Below, piece after piece: positions 30,101-38,911 of a stretch of 42,504 nucleotides of DNA. Under the pieces are notes generated by a model. It saw nothing but the letters and a program-made list of their open reading frames with translations. It ran no database searches and had not been told where the DNA came from. This DNA comes from Streptomyces sp. ISL-12 (GTDB lineage Bacteria > Actinomycetota > Actinomycetes > Streptomycetales > Streptomycetaceae). The position numbers and the translations under genes were made by a program. Each line of letters begins with the position of its first letter. The stretch's first letter is position 1. The DNA lies in NCBI RefSeq assembly GCF_018614415.1, contig NZ_JAGGOO010000039.1, positions 1 to 42,504 on the forward strand, written 5' to 3'.

Positions 30101-30920
30101 CGCCCGTGCCGCCGCCCGTCGCGTACGTACCGCCAGGAGCCGGCCGAACACCGCCGGAAGCCCCAGGAGTGCCAGGAGTCCCAGCACCCCCGCCCGCCTC
30201 ACCGCCCCCGCCGGCCCCTCCGACCCGCACCCGCACCCGCACGCACCCCTCCCCGTCGGGTGCCGTCTCCACTCGTGCCGCCGCCACCGGCGCGGGCGCC
30301 AGCCGCAGGGCCGACTCGCCGATCCGCAGCAGCGCCCCCGCCGGGAAGCGCACCGCGCGGTCGCCCACGCGCGTGCCGTCCAGGGTGGTTCCGTTGGTGG
30401 AGCCGAGGTCGGCGACCGCGACCCGGCCGTCGGCCGCGACGGTCACCGCGCAGTGGGTCCGGGAGACGTCCGGGTCGTCGAGCGCCACGTCGGCGTCGGC
30501 GGAGCGCCCGATGCGGATCTGTCCGCCGTGCAGCAGGTGGACGCCGCCCGCGTCGGGGCCCGCGACCACGTGGAGCTGCGCCGGTGCGTCGGCCGACTCG
30601 GGATGCGGCTCGGGATCGCCGGGGGCGCCGAGGAACAGCACCGCGCCGTCGACCAGCGGCGGCTCGCCCAGGGTGCAGCGCTGGGCGTCGAGGCGGCGCT
30701 CACCGGCGTACAGCACCACGGGCCCGGAACCGGAACCGGAGCCCGCACCGGACGAACCGGTGCCGTCCCCGCCCGGGACCGCCGAGGCCAGCGCCGGCGC
30801 CACCGTGGCGAGGGCGGTGCCGGCGGGTGCCGTGACCAGCACGTCGCAGCGCGCGGGGAGGCCGGGCGCCGTGGGGGAGGACGGGCCCAGCGGGTCAACG
30901 ACGGTCAGCCGGATCTGCAT
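27174..30920 (-). CDS. FHA domain protein with FtsK/EccC-like ATPase region
   Basis: A 1248-residue protein. Residues 1-100 form a small beta-rich module; an FHA phosphothreonine-binding domain follows at about 136-206, with IGRS, SRTH and DLGSTNGT motifs. Residues about 234-500 are a Gly/Ala/Pro-rich linker with GVAGS repeats. From about 535 the sequence resembles EccC/EssC type VII secretion ATPases (PRLWERGPGHPEALTVRLG, GLAGPRERLAGLARAVLAQLAALHSPDTLEIVLIS). A later FtsK-like domain has GPPGSGRTELL (about 926-936), where Arg replaces the Walker A Lys, and LVVVVDDLDAL (about 1082-1092). No membrane segment is evident. The ATG at 30920 has GAAGGGA about 12 nt upstream. It is divergent from pkaA, so its FHA domain may read kinase products. 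Confidence 0.88.
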   Translation of the reverse strand: MQIRLTVVDPLGPSSPTAPGLPARCDVLVTAPAGTALATVAPALASAVPGGDGTGSSGAGSGSGSGPVVLYAGERRLDAQRCTLGEPPLVDGAVLFLGAPGDPEPHPESADAPAQLHVVAGPDAGGVHLLHGGQIRIGRSADADVALDDPDVSRTHCAVTVAADGRVAVADLGSTNGTTLDGTRVGDRAVRFPAGALLRIGESALRLAPAPVAAARVETAPDGEGCVRVRVRVGGAGGGGEAGGGAGTPGTPGASGGVRPAPGGTYATGGGTGAGGGDTAAGGGAAGGRRASGGGATGGGVAGSGVAGSGVAGSGVAGGGSAGGAATGGGAADGDVTDGGVTGSGVADEHLAAHARVADAADAVDTRGSDGTAGGPGRPTGYTHGTHGTMSVDGPGRRGPGRGQGPNHRAAEPLVPEQGGAPRAESHGGDAPAPATVRADTSGVTHGGRPGTGPHDAAAFGGEAGSGRKGTPLRGTDVPPGMRRRGGLTAWARRLTGGRGEPAAAGTGPHDAPPAGLPAVPSPAPALAPAPETWPDPAALLLTALGPGPRLWERGPGHPEALTVRLGTADRVAPGGAAPLPAVPVTAGLREAGALGLAGPRERLAGLARAVLAQLAALHSPDTLEIVLISADRGRPLPRRTAEWAWLGWLPHLRPGHGQDCRLLLALDHDQAAARAQELVRRLEDHLTDTRTATGPVRAAAAPDRRPAWAHPDDTGEAPAAPGPFTVVVVDGGLPSADVHEAVERLALEGPRAGIHVVCLAETPAASPASPVTRTYEAACAVSPVFRRCGAVALLSGDVATTLRLLRVAPEGAAPAGPVGHGTLATVDAVSLPWAERFARALAPLRPEGGSGERHARVSAPLPQAARLLDELGLARATPASLMARWADAADDPQSLGGRAHGVLGAGPRGPVGVDLAADGPHLLIEGPPGSGRTELLRALVASLASAERPDRLGVVLMDGRDGTGTDQGPGEGLRVCTDVPHVTTHLTANDPIRMREFAQSLSAELKRRAELLGRSHFTEWHTGREVSGRMVAQRTAGTAVSRSTGTSGAGAADLDTPPSTTIRLRPAASRRQAEPAPPLPRLVVVVDDLDALVTPPLGSPGRPAAGSVMRALEAVARDGERLGVHLVAATGPGGRTAQTEPALRATLRVTLDAPVPGPDEPAPGRGHLTGPDGRTVAFQGGRVTGRIPRTATLRPTVVPLDWHRMGDPPARRPVRELGNGPTDLALLASALERAAREVSAAEVPSLL

Positions 30921-31372
30921 CGCCGTCAGCGGTCCCTTCTGCGCGGGCGCCCGCGCAGCCGGGGGGACGAAGCCGCCCCGCGGTCCCCCACCACGGATGT
31001 CACCACGGACTTCCCCCACCCGCCGCACGCGCACGTCGGCCAGTACTGCACGCATCCTCGCACCTGCCACTGACAACGCGCCCGCTCCCGGCTGTCAAAT
31101 GATCTTGATTGGTCGGCTCTGCCCTTAAAAATGCCTGACCAGTGATCTCAAGATGATCGTTTGAATATCGCTTGAGATCGGTCACGTTCGCGTCCGGCAA
31201 CCGAGGGAGCGGATCCCGCGTCTTTCCTTCGAACATCTTCCGGCACGTTCCGGGACGGCTACGGCTTCCGGAAGCAGCACAGCCGAACGACAGCCCGGTG
31301 CTGTACTCCTCGGCACTACAGTGGTCCGGACAGTGGGTCGGAACAGCCAGCAAGCAACAGGGAGCGCATGAC
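30921..31372. promoter_or_regulatory. Divergent promoter region between the FHA/FtsK gene and pkaA
   Basis: This 452-bp gene-free stretch contains an unusually AT-rich core (about 31093-31185). Within it are a perfect dyad, GATCTCAAG (31144-31152) and CTTGAGATC (31171-31179), with an 18-bp spacer, and an upstream near-match ATGATCTTGA (31098-31107) to the complement of TCAAGATGAT (31149-31158). These look like a regulator-binding cluster serving both genes. No -35/-10 pair is clear. Confidence 0.5.
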
Positions 31373-33079
31373 GTGCGGCCGGTAGGCAGCAAGTACCTCC
31401 TGGAGGAGCCGCTCGGACGCGGTGCCACCGGCACCGTCTGGCGAGCCCGCCAGCGGGAGACCGCGGGCGCCGAGGCGGCCGTGCCCGGACAGCCCGGCGA
31501 GACCGTCGCGATCAAGGTCCTCAAGGAGGAGCTCGCGAACGACGCCGACGTCGTGATGCGCTTCCTGCGGGAGCGCTCCGTCCTGCTCCGGCTCACCCAC
31601 CCCAACATCGTCCGGGTCCGCGACCTGGTCGTCGAGGGCGATCTCCTCGCCCTGGTCATGGACCTCGTCGACGGCCCCGACCTGCACCGCTACCTGCGGG
31701 AGAACGGCCCCTTCAGCCCCGTGGCCGCGGCCCTGCTCACCGCCCAGATCGCCGACGCGCTCGCCGCCAGCCACGCCGACGGCGTCGTCCACCGCGACCT
31801 GAAGCCGGCCAACGTACTGCTCAAGCAGGACGGCGGCCGGCTGCACCCGATGCTGACCGACTTCGGCATCGCCCGCCTCGCGGACTCGCCCGGCCTCACC
31901 CGCACCCACGAGTTCGTCGGCACGCCCGCGTACATCGCGCCGGAGTCCGCCGAGGGCCGCCCGCAGACCTCCGCCGTCGACATCTACGGCGCCGGCATCC
32001 TGCTGTACGAGCTGGTCACCGGCCGCCCGCCGTTCTCCGGCGGCTCCGCGCTCGAAGTGCTGCACCAGCACCTGAGCGCCGAGCCGCGCCGCCCGTCCAC
32101 CGTCCCCGACCCCCTGTGGACGGTCATCGAGCGCTGCCTGCGCAAGAACCCCGACGAACGCCCCAGCGCCGAGAACCTGGCGCGCGGCCTGCGCGTCGTC
32201 GCCGAGGGCATCGGCGTGCACGCCAATTCCGCGCAGATCGGCGCCGCCGAGGACGTCGGCGCGCTCCTCGTCCCCGACCCGGCGCCCGCGTCCGTCCCGG
32301 ACACCCCCGGCGCCGCCGACCCGACGCAGGTGCTCCCGCAGAACCCGGGCGGCGTGTACGACCCCAACGGCGCCACCAGCGTCCTGCCGCACACCGGCCC
32401 GGCCGGCGCCGCCGACCCCACCGCCGTGCTCCCGCACACCGGCGGCCCCGCCGGCGCGGCCGACCCGACGGCCGTCATGCCGCCCGTACCGCCGGGACAG
32501 CCCGGCCAGTCCCCCCAGGGACAGCACCCCGACGACCCGCACCCCTGGCAGAACCAGCTGCGCGCCGCCCGCGACCGCAACGAGCAGACGCAGGTGCAGT
32601 ACCTCGACCCGAACGAGGACCCGCTGCGCCGCCGCCCCCAGCGCCAGGTCGCCCGCCCCCAGCAGGAACCCCGCCGCCAGCCCCAGCAGCCCCAGCAGCC
32701 CCCGCAGGGCTACGGCCGCCAGCAGCAGCAGCCGCCGCAGCGGCGGTATGCCACCCCCCAGCCGCAGCAGCCCGCGCCGCCCCCGCAGCCCGCGCCGCAG
32801 CGGTACGCCCCGCCGCCCGCGCCCGAGCCGCAGCGCCCCCGGCGCGAGCCCCGGCAGCGCAGCGCCAACCCGATGCGCATCCCCGGCCTCGGCTGCCTCA
32901 AGGGCTGCCTGGTCACGATCGTCGTGCTGTTCGTGGCCGGCTGGCTGATCTGGGAGCTGAGCCCGCTCCAGGAGTGGATCGGCACGGGCAAGGGCTACTG
33001 GGAGCAGCTCACCGACTGGGTCGGCACCGCCACCGACTGGATCGGGGACCTGGGCAGCGGCTCCGGCGGCACCGGCTGA
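31373..33079 (+). CDS. pkaA: Membrane-anchored Ser/Thr protein kinase, PkaA-like
   Basis: A 568-residue Hanks-type kinase. The catalytic domain (1-265) has [11 protein letters not shown], Lys48 in VAIK, Glu67, [11 protein letters not shown] with Asp142, DFGIARL with Asp163, GTPAYIAPE and [13 protein letters not shown], so it should be active. It is followed by repeats around DPTxVLPxTGG, then a Gln/Pro-rich region (about 430-500). One membrane helix near the C-terminus ([19 protein letters not shown]) leaves about 45 residues outside. There are no PASTA repeats. The GTG at 31373 is chosen for AGGGAG 8 nt upstream. The neighbouring pkaB-like kinase and FHA protein match the order I recall for S. 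coelicolor pkaA/pkaB. Confidence 0.93.
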   Translation: MRPVGSKYLLEEPLGRGATGTVWRARQRETAGAEAAVPGQPGETVAIKVLKEELANDADVVMRFLRERSVLLRLTHPNIVRVRDLVVEGDLLALVMDLVDGPDLHRYLRENGPFSPVAAALLTAQIADALAASHADGVVHRDLKPANVLLKQDGGRLHPMLTDFGIARLADSPGLTRTHEFVGTPAYIAPESAEGRPQTSAVDIYGAGILLYELVTGRPPFSGGSALEVLHQHLSAEPRRPSTVPDPLWTVIERCLRKNPDERPSAENLARGLRVVAEGIGVHANSAQIGAAEDVGALLVPDPAPASVPDTPGAADPTQVLPQNPGGVYDPNGATSVLPHTGPAGAADPTAVLPHTGGPAGAADPTAVMPPVPPGQPGQSPQGQHPDDPHPWQNQLRAARDRNEQTQVQYLDPNEDPLRRRPQRQVARPQQEPRRQPQQPQQPPQGYGRQQQQPPQRRYATPQPQQPAPPPQPAPQRYAPPPAPEPQRPRREPRQRSANPMRIPGLGCLKGCLVTIVVLFVAGWLIWELSPLQEWIGTGKGYWEQLTDWVGTATDWIGDLGSGSGGTG

Positions 33080-33210
33080 TCGCCGTTCCGCCCGCTGTAC
33101 GGCGAGTTCGGCGATTTGTCGACATCCCACGGGTGTTTTCCGCCTCGGAGGTGAAGGCCGGCTCCACGGACGCGTAGCTTTGTCGGCAACACGCGTCGGT
33201 AGGAGCAGTC

Positions 33211-34479
33211 TTGGCACGGAAGATCGGCAGCCGGTACACCGCCCACCAGATCCTCGGTCGGGGCAGCGCCGGCACGGTGTGGCTGGGCGAGGGCCCCGAG
33301 GGACCCGTCGCGATCAAGCTGCTGCGCGAGGACCTCGCGTCCGACCAGGAGCTGGTCGGCCGCTTCGTGCAGGAGCGCACCGCCCTGCTCGGCCTGGAGC
33401 ACCCGCACGTCGTCTCCGTGCGCGACCTGGTCGTCGACGGCAACGACCTCGCCCTCGTCATGGACCTGGTCCGCGGCACCGATCTGCGCACCCGGCTCGA
33501 CCGCGAGCGGCGGCTGCCGCCCGAGGCCGCGGTGGCGATCACCGCCGACGTCGCCGACGGACTGGCCGCCGCGCACGCCGCCGGGGTCGTGCACCGCGAC
33601 GTGAAGCCGGAGAACGTCCTGCTCGACATGCAGGGCCCGCTCGGCCCCGGCGGCTCGCACCGCGCGCTGCTCACCGACTTCGGTGTGGCCAAGCTCATCG
33701 ACACCCCGCGCCGCACCCGCGCCACGAAGATCATCGGCACCCCCGACTACCTCGCCCCGGAGATCGTCGAGGGCCTCCCGCCGCGCGCCTCGGTCGACAT
33801 CTACGCCCTGGCCACGGTCCTGTACGAGCTGCTGGCCGGGTTCACGCCGTTCGGCGGCGGCCACCCCGGCGCCGTACTGCGCCGCCACGTCACCGAGACC
33901 GTCGTCCCGCTGCCCGGCATCCCCGACGAGCTGTGGCAGCTGCTGGTGCAGTGCCTGGCCAAGGCGCCGGCCTCCCGGCTGCGCGCCTCCGAGCTGGGCG
34001 CCCGGCTGCGCGAGCTGCTGCCGATGCTGGCCGGCATGCCCCCGCTCGACGTGGACGAGTCCGGCGGGGAGCAGCCGGAGGACGCGGCCGACGCCGACCG
34101 GGAGCCGTCCGCCGGGACCGGGGCGGGACGGGACGGCGACGAGGTCCGGCGGCGCGGCGCGGTCCCGCTGGTGCCCGGCGCCAAGCCCGCCGACTCCAAC
34201 CGGGACACCCACACCTCCATGCGCGTCCCCGCCCCCGACGAGCTGGCCGGCCCGGCCCACGGCACCGCCCGCGCACCGCGCGCGCCGGGCGCCCGCCGCC
34301 CCGGCTCGGCGCGCAACCGGGCCGCCGCCCGCCGGCGCCGGGCCGCGGTCGGCGCGGGCGCCGTGGCGCTGCTGGCGGCCATCGGCGTCGGTACCTGGCT
34401 GGCCACCGGCGGCGACGACTCCGGCACGGGCCCCCAGGACACGAAGGACACCCGGAACTCGGCGCCGGCGGCTCCCTAG
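33211..34479 (+). CDS. pkaB: Membrane-anchored Ser/Thr protein kinase, PkaB-like
   Basis: A 422-residue Hanks-type kinase. Motifs are [11 protein letters not shown], Lys36 in VAIKLL, Glu55, [11 protein letters not shown] with Asp130, DFGVAKL with Asp156, GTPDYLAPE and [17 protein letters not shown] charged linker (270-380) leads to one C-terminal helix, [23 protein letters not shown], and a short external Asp/Thr-rich tail. The start is TTG at 33211 with AGGAG 5 nt upstream. It lies 131 bp after pkaA; TAGCTT at 33175-33180 could be a -10 for its own promoter. The extracytoplasmic part is too small for a ligand domain, so the input signal is unclear. Confidence 0.93.
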   Translation: MARKIGSRYTAHQILGRGSAGTVWLGEGPEGPVAIKLLREDLASDQELVGRFVQERTALLGLEHPHVVSVRDLVVDGNDLALVMDLVRGTDLRTRLDRERRLPPEAAVAITADVADGLAAAHAAGVVHRDVKPENVLLDMQGPLGPGGSHRALLTDFGVAKLIDTPRRTRATKIIGTPDYLAPEIVEGLPPRASVDIYALATVLYELLAGFTPFGGGHPGAVLRRHVTETVVPLPGIPDELWQLLVQCLAKAPASRLRASELGARLRELLPMLAGMPPLDVDESGGEQPEDAADADREPSAGTGAGRDGDEVRRRGAVPLVPGAKPADSNRDTHTSMRVPAPDELAGPAHGTARAPRAPGARRPGSARNRAAARRRRAAVGAGAVALLAAIGVGTWLATGGDDSGTGPQDTKDTRNSAPAAP

Positions 34480-34562
34480 CCGTATCGCCTGGCGGCAACG
34501 CCCGGCGACGGCGTCCGTACGGCCCGGCGTGGGCCGCCCGGCGGAGCCGTTACGCTGGAGGC

Positions 34563-35669
<1,107 letters not shown>

Positions 35670-35698
35670 CGGCGTCGCACGTACGCCGCTTTGTCGAC

Positions 35699-35737
35699 AA
35701 GGCAACTGCCGCCCTCGTGGCGGCAGTTGCCTTTTCT
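35699..35737 (+). terminator. Rho-independent terminator of prfB
   Basis: AAGGCAACTGCCGCC (35699-35713) and its exact complement (35719-35733) make a 15-bp stem with a 5-nt loop CTCGT, followed by TTTTCTT. This is the clearest classical terminator in the window, 30 nt after the prfB stop. Confidence 0.92.
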
Positions 35738-35980
35738 TCGTGACCGATGTCCGGGTTTTACATCACACTCACAGTCTTTGTATCCGGCATAGGCCCCGTA
35801 CAGGGACATCGTGTACGCAACGGCCTTGACGTTGCCTTTAAAAATGGGAAAGGTGATGCGCGGCATGCGTGTTTCTGGGGCGCATGTGAACCGGGGGGCT
35901 TCACAGAGCAGCTACTCCCGTCGATCACGGCCCCGAGACGCCGCCACACTGACGATTCAGCTACTGGGGGTAGCAACCAT
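35738..35980 (+). promoter_or_regulatory. Upstream region of the LAETG-anchored protein
   Basis: Together with the prfB terminator this makes a 311-bp gap. It is AT-rich for this genome (TTTTACATCACACTC, GCCTTTAAAAATGGG) and contains a dyad CGTACA (35797-35802) and TGTACG (35812-35817) with a 9-nt spacer. TTGACG near 35825 could be a -35 box, but no good -10 follows at 16-18 bp. An open frame runs through it to the gene start, but without a start signal or a signal peptide. Confidence 0.4.
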
Positions 35981-36598
35981 ATGACCAAGAAGACGCGGAT
36001 CCGTGTCGCACGGGTCGCGGCCGGTGCCGTCATCGCCTTCGGTGCCTCGCTGACCGCTGCGGGTGCCGCCTCGGCGACGGAGGCCGAGGACTGCATCCTC
36101 GGCGTCCTGTGCGGCGACGAGACGCCGGAGCCGACCCCGACCCCGAGCGACACGCCTCCGACCGAGATTCCCAGCGAGGACCCCACGACGGAGCAGCCGC
36201 CCACGGAGGAGCCTCCGACCGAGGACCCGACCGAGGACCCGACCGACCCGGGCACCACCGACCCGGTCGAGCCCAGCGACGACCCGACCGAGGCCCCCGG
36301 CAACGGGAACGGCAACGGAAACGGCAACGCCGGCAACGGCAACACCGGTACCGACAACACCAACACCGACGGCGGCAGCAACAACAATGCCGCCCAGGGC
36401 GCCGGTACCTCCTCCCTGACCGACACCGGCGCGGACACCACCGCCCAGACCTCGGCCCAGGGCAACGGCGAGGAGCTCGCCGAGACCGGTGCCGCCGAGA
36501 CCACCTTCCTGATCATCGGTGCCGCCACGATGATCGCCGGAGGCATCGGCTTCCGCTTCCTGCCGCGTCTGGCGGCCGGCCGGGGCGCCGCTGCCTGA
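35981..36598 (+). CDS. Secreted, sortase-anchored small wall protein (LAETG)
   Basis: A 205-residue exported protein. A Sec signal (MTKKTRIRVARVAAGAVIAFGASLTAAGAASA, cleavage near 32) is followed by DCILGVLCGDE with two Cys residues, then a disordered Pro/Thr/Glu/Asp-rich repeat region (EDPTDP, PTEEPP), an Asn/Gly stretch (NGNGNGNGNAGNGN), and a sorting signal: LAETG at 166-170, hydrophobic segment, and an Arg-containing tail. LAxTG is the motif of class E sortases of Streptomyces. The long acidic stalk would project from the peptidoglycan. The ATG at 35981 follows GGGGG by about 11 nt and is the only start that exposes the signal peptide. The function is unknown. Confidence 0.88.
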   Translation: MTKKTRIRVARVAAGAVIAFGASLTAAGAASATEAEDCILGVLCGDETPEPTPTPSDTPPTEIPSEDPTTEQPPTEEPPTEDPTEDPTDPGTTDPVEPSDDPTEAPGNGNGNGNGNAGNGNTGTDNTNTDGGSNNNAAQGAGTSSLTDTGADTTAQTSAQGNGEELAETGAAETTFLIIGAATMIAGGIGFRFLPRLAAGRGAAA

Positions 36599-36639
36599 CG
36601 GTGACCGTCCGCGTACGGGACGCCGTACGCGACACATCA

Positions 36640-36688
36640 CGGCCGAGGGGCCCGGAGCGTACGTACGGCGCTCCGGGCCCCTCGGCCG
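36640..36688. terminator. 20-bp perfect-stem bidirectional terminator
   Basis: A 20-bp arm at 36640-36659 (beginning CGGCCGAGGGG) is exactly complementary to 36669-36688, with the 9-nt loop TACGTACGG. It lies between the convergent LAETG-protein and zinc-ribbon genes. There is no U-tract but stability should be very high. Confidence 0.8.
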
Positions 36689-36702
36689 TTGTGCGAGCTC
36701 TG

Positions 36703-36903
36703 TCAGGTGGTCTGGTGGGCCAGCAGGGCCACCGCCGCCACCAGGACCACGAGCAGCGCGATCAGCGCCGTCGGGCTCAGGCCGTTCAGCCCGCCGAAGA
36801 AGCTGTCCTGCTGCAGCCGCTCACGGTTCGCCCGGCACACCGGGCAGCGGCCCTCGCTCACGGGCGCCGCGCAGTTCGCGCACACCAACCGGTCGTACGT
36901 CAT
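36703..36903 (-). CDS. Zinc-ribbon, tail-anchored microprotein
   Basis: A 66-residue protein. The N-terminal part has two CxxC pairs (CANC and CPVC, 8-23) that make a zinc ribbon, then a basic helix RANRERLQQDSFFGGLNGL, then one hydrophobic C-terminal helix ALIALLVVLVAAVALLAHQ. The layout predicts a cytoplasmic zinc ribbon anchored by its tail in the membrane. The ATG at 36903 is chosen because AGGAGG lies about 8 nt upstream; longer frames add residues without support. It is divergent from ftsE. The function is unknown. Confidence 0.8.
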   Translation of the reverse strand: MTYDRLVCANCAAPVSEGRCPVCRANRERLQQDSFFGGLNGLSPTALIALLVVLVAAVALLAHQTT

Positions 36904-36984
36904 GCGCTCGCCCTCCTCGCACCGGTGTCCACCTACACACAACGCTCGCGCCACCGCGGACGTTCCCTTCCACTGTGCCAGGTT

Positions 36985-37004
36985 CCGCGCGTCGCTGCGC
37001 GCGG
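36985..37004. other. GC-rich stem-loop in the ftsE upstream region
   Basis: CCGCGCG (36985-36991) and CGCGCGG (36998-37004) form a 7-bp stem with a 6-nt loop in the 280-bp region between the zinc-ribbon gene and ftsE. TATGGT at 37142-37147 is a possible -10 element for ftsE. Nothing else is evident in this region. Confidence 0.35.
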
Positions 37005-37183
37005 TCCCGCCGGGGACGGTGTACGGGCCCGGCGCGGACGCCCGCCCGGATCACGCCCGCACCGCGCGCGGGTAACGCGGACATAACGCGCAAGCATGAC
37101 GCAACCCCGACCGGTGACTGCGGTCCCATACCCACTTCGCGTATGGTCACGCTCATCTACCCCCGGCGACCCGTGGTGCATCC

Positions 37184-37873
37184 GTGATCCGATTCGACAA
37201 CGTCTCCAAGGCCTACCCCAAACAGAACCGCCCCGCCCTCAGGGACGTCTCCCTGGAAGTGGAGAAGGGCGAGTTCGTCTTCCTGGTGGGGTCCTCCGGC
37301 TCCGGTAAGTCCACCTTCCTGCGGCTGGTCCTGCGCGAGGAGCGGGCGAGCCACGGCCAGGTACACGTCCTGGGCAAGGACCTGGCCCGCCTGTCCAACT
37401 GGAAGGTGCCGCACATGCGCCGCCAGCTGGGGACGGTCTTCCAGGACTTCCGCCTGCTCCCCAACAAGACGGTCGGCGAGAACGTGGCCTTCGCGCAGGA
37501 GGTCATCGGCAAGTCCCGCGGCGAGATCCGCAAGTCCGTGCCCCAGGTGCTCGACCTCGTCGGGCTCGGCGGCAAGGAGGACCGCATGCCGGGCGAGCTG
37601 TCCGGTGGTGAGCAGCAGCGCGTGGCCATCGCGCGGGCGTTCGTCAACCGGCCCAAGCTGCTCATCGCCGACGAGCCGACCGGCAACCTCGACCCGCAGA
37701 CCTCCGTCGGCATCATGAAGCTGCTCGACCGCATCAACCGGACGGGCACCACCGTGATCATGGCGACGCACGACCAGAACATCGTGGACCAGATGCGCAA
37801 GCGCGTCATCGAGCTGGAGAAGGGGCGCCTCGTCCGCGACCAGGCGCGCGGTGTCTACGGCTACCAGCACTAG
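37184..37873 (+). CDS. ftsE: Cell division ATP-binding protein FtsE
   Basis: A 229-residue ABC ATPase that partners FtsX to transmit division signals to peptidoglycan hydrolases. Walker A is GSSGSGKST (36-44), the Q-loop [11 protein letters not shown] follows, the signature is LSGGEQQR (140-147), Walker B is [12 protein letters not shown] (160-171), and the switch His is in [10 protein letters not shown]. The length is normal. The GTG at 37184 has only a weak Shine-Dalgarno sequence. ftsX follows after 52 bp, as in most actinobacteria. Confidence 0.97.
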   Translation: MIRFDNVSKAYPKQNRPALRDVSLEVEKGEFVFLVGSSGSGKSTFLRLVLREERASHGQVHVLGKDLARLSNWKVPHMRRQLGTVFQDFRLLPNKTVGENVAFAQEVIGKSRGEIRKSVPQVLDLVGLGGKEDRMPGELSGGEQQRVAIARAFVNRPKLLIADEPTGNLDPQTSVGIMKLLDRINRTGTTVIMATHDQNIVDQMRKRVIELEKGRLVRDQARGVYGYQH

Positions 37874-37925
37874 GGCTCAGACACGCAGCACGCCCGGCAT
37901 CCACGGAAAGGCTTAACCAGACGCC

Positions 37926-38843
37926 ATGCGCGCCCAGTTCGTCCTCTCGGAGATCGGTGTAGGTCTCCGCCGCAACCTGACGATGACCTTCGCGGTCATC
38001 GTCTCCGTCGCCCTCTCACTGGCCCTGTTCGGCGGTTCGCTGCTGATGAGCGACCAGGTCAACACCATGAAGGGCTACTGGTACGACAAGGTCAACGTCT
38101 CCGTCTTCCTCTGCAACAAGAGCGACGCCGAGTCCGACCCCAACTGCGCCAAGGGCGCGGTGACCGAGGACCAGAAGAAGCAGATCCTCGCCGACCTCGA
38201 CGAGATGTCGGTCGTCCAGGACGTGACGTACGAGTCGCAGGACGAGGCGTACAAGCACTACAAGGAGCAGTTCGGCGACTCCCCGCTGGCCAGCTCCCTG
38301 ACGCCGGACCAGATGCAGGAGTCGTACCGCATCAAGCTGAAGGACCCGGAGAAGTACCAGGTGATCGCCACCGCCTTCGACGGGCGGGACGGCGTGCAGT
38401 CCGTGCAGGACCAGAAGGGCATCCTGGACAACCTCTTCGAGCTGCTGAACCTGATGAACCGGGCGGCGCTCGGCGTCATGGTGCTCATGCTGGTCGTGGC
38501 CCTGCTGCTGATCGTCAACACGGTGCGCGTCTCCGCCTTCAGCCGCCGCCGCGAGACCGGCATCATGCGGCTGGTCGGCGCCTCCGGCTTCTACATCCAG
38601 GCGCCGTTCATCATGGAGGCCGCCGTCGCCGGCGCCATCGGCGGCGCCCTGGCGTGCGTGTTCCTCGTCGTGGGCCGGTACTTCACGATCGACCACGGCA
38701 TGGCCCTGTCCAACAAGCTGACCCTCATCAACTTCGTGGGCTGGGACGCCGTACTGACCAAGCTGCCGCTCATCATCGCGGCCAGTGTGCTGATGCCGGC
38801 GTTGGCCGCGTTCTTCGCGCTGCGCAAGTATCTGAAGGTGTGA
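37926..38843 (+). CDS. ftsX: Cell division protein FtsX
   Basis: A 305-residue membrane protein of the FtsX/permease fold. The first helix is LTMTFAVIVSVALSLALFGGSLL, followed by an extracytoplasmic domain (about 45-165) with two Cys residues in FLCNKSDAESDPNCAKG that could form a disulfide, and then three helices (ALGVMVLMLVVALLLIVNTVRV, AAVAGAIGGALACVFLVVG, LPLIIAASVLMPALAAFFAL). The RETGIMRLVGAS segment faces the ATPase. The ATG at 37926 has GGAAAGG upstream. A strong hairpin follows the stop. The extracytoplasmic domain would activate a wall hydrolase; none is encoded next to it. Confidence 0.97.
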   Translation: MRAQFVLSEIGVGLRRNLTMTFAVIVSVALSLALFGGSLLMSDQVNTMKGYWYDKVNVSVFLCNKSDAESDPNCAKGAVTEDQKKQILADLDEMSVVQDVTYESQDEAYKHYKEQFGDSPLASSLTPDQMQESYRIKLKDPEKYQVIATAFDGRDGVQSVQDQKGILDNLFELLNLMNRAALGVMVLMLVVALLLIVNTVRVSAFSRRRETGIMRLVGASGFYIQAPFIMEAAVAGAIGGALACVFLVVGRYFTIDHGMALSNKLTLINFVGWDAVLTKLPLIIAASVLMPALAAFFALRKYLKV

Positions 38844-38852
38844 CACATGCCA

Positions 38853-38888
38853 AGAGGGCCGTACGGGCAAGCTCCCGTGCGGCCCTCT
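38853..38888 (+). terminator. Hairpin after ftsX
   Basis: AGAGGGCCGTACGGG (38853-38867) pairs with CCCGTGCGGCCCTCT (38874-38888) with one G-U wobble, leaving a 6-nt loop. It starts 9 nt after the ftsX stop and 24 nt before the next start codon. There is no U-tract. Confidence 0.75.
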
Positions 38889-38898
38889 CGCCGTGTCC

Positions 38899-38904
38899 TA
38901 CACT
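38899..38904 (+). promoter_or_regulatory. Candidate -10 box of the S41 protease gene
   Basis: TACACT lies 7 nt before the ATG at 38912, directly after the ftsX hairpin. This position would give a leaderless mRNA. No Shine-Dalgarno sequence precedes the ATG. Confidence 0.45.
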
Positions 38905-38911
38905 CACCGGC

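Noticed and set aside
26700..31128. Very long plus-strand open frames (over 1200 codons) opposite the FHA/FtsK gene
   Set aside because: Their translations are Arg/Gly/Pro-rich with no domains, and they mirror the minus-strand FHA/FtsK gene. This is the usual effect of high GC at third codon positions.
35747..35980. N-terminal extension of the LAETG protein by 78 codons
   Set aside because: The extension starts at a codon without a ribosome site, would bury the signal peptide, and has composition unlike coding sequence.
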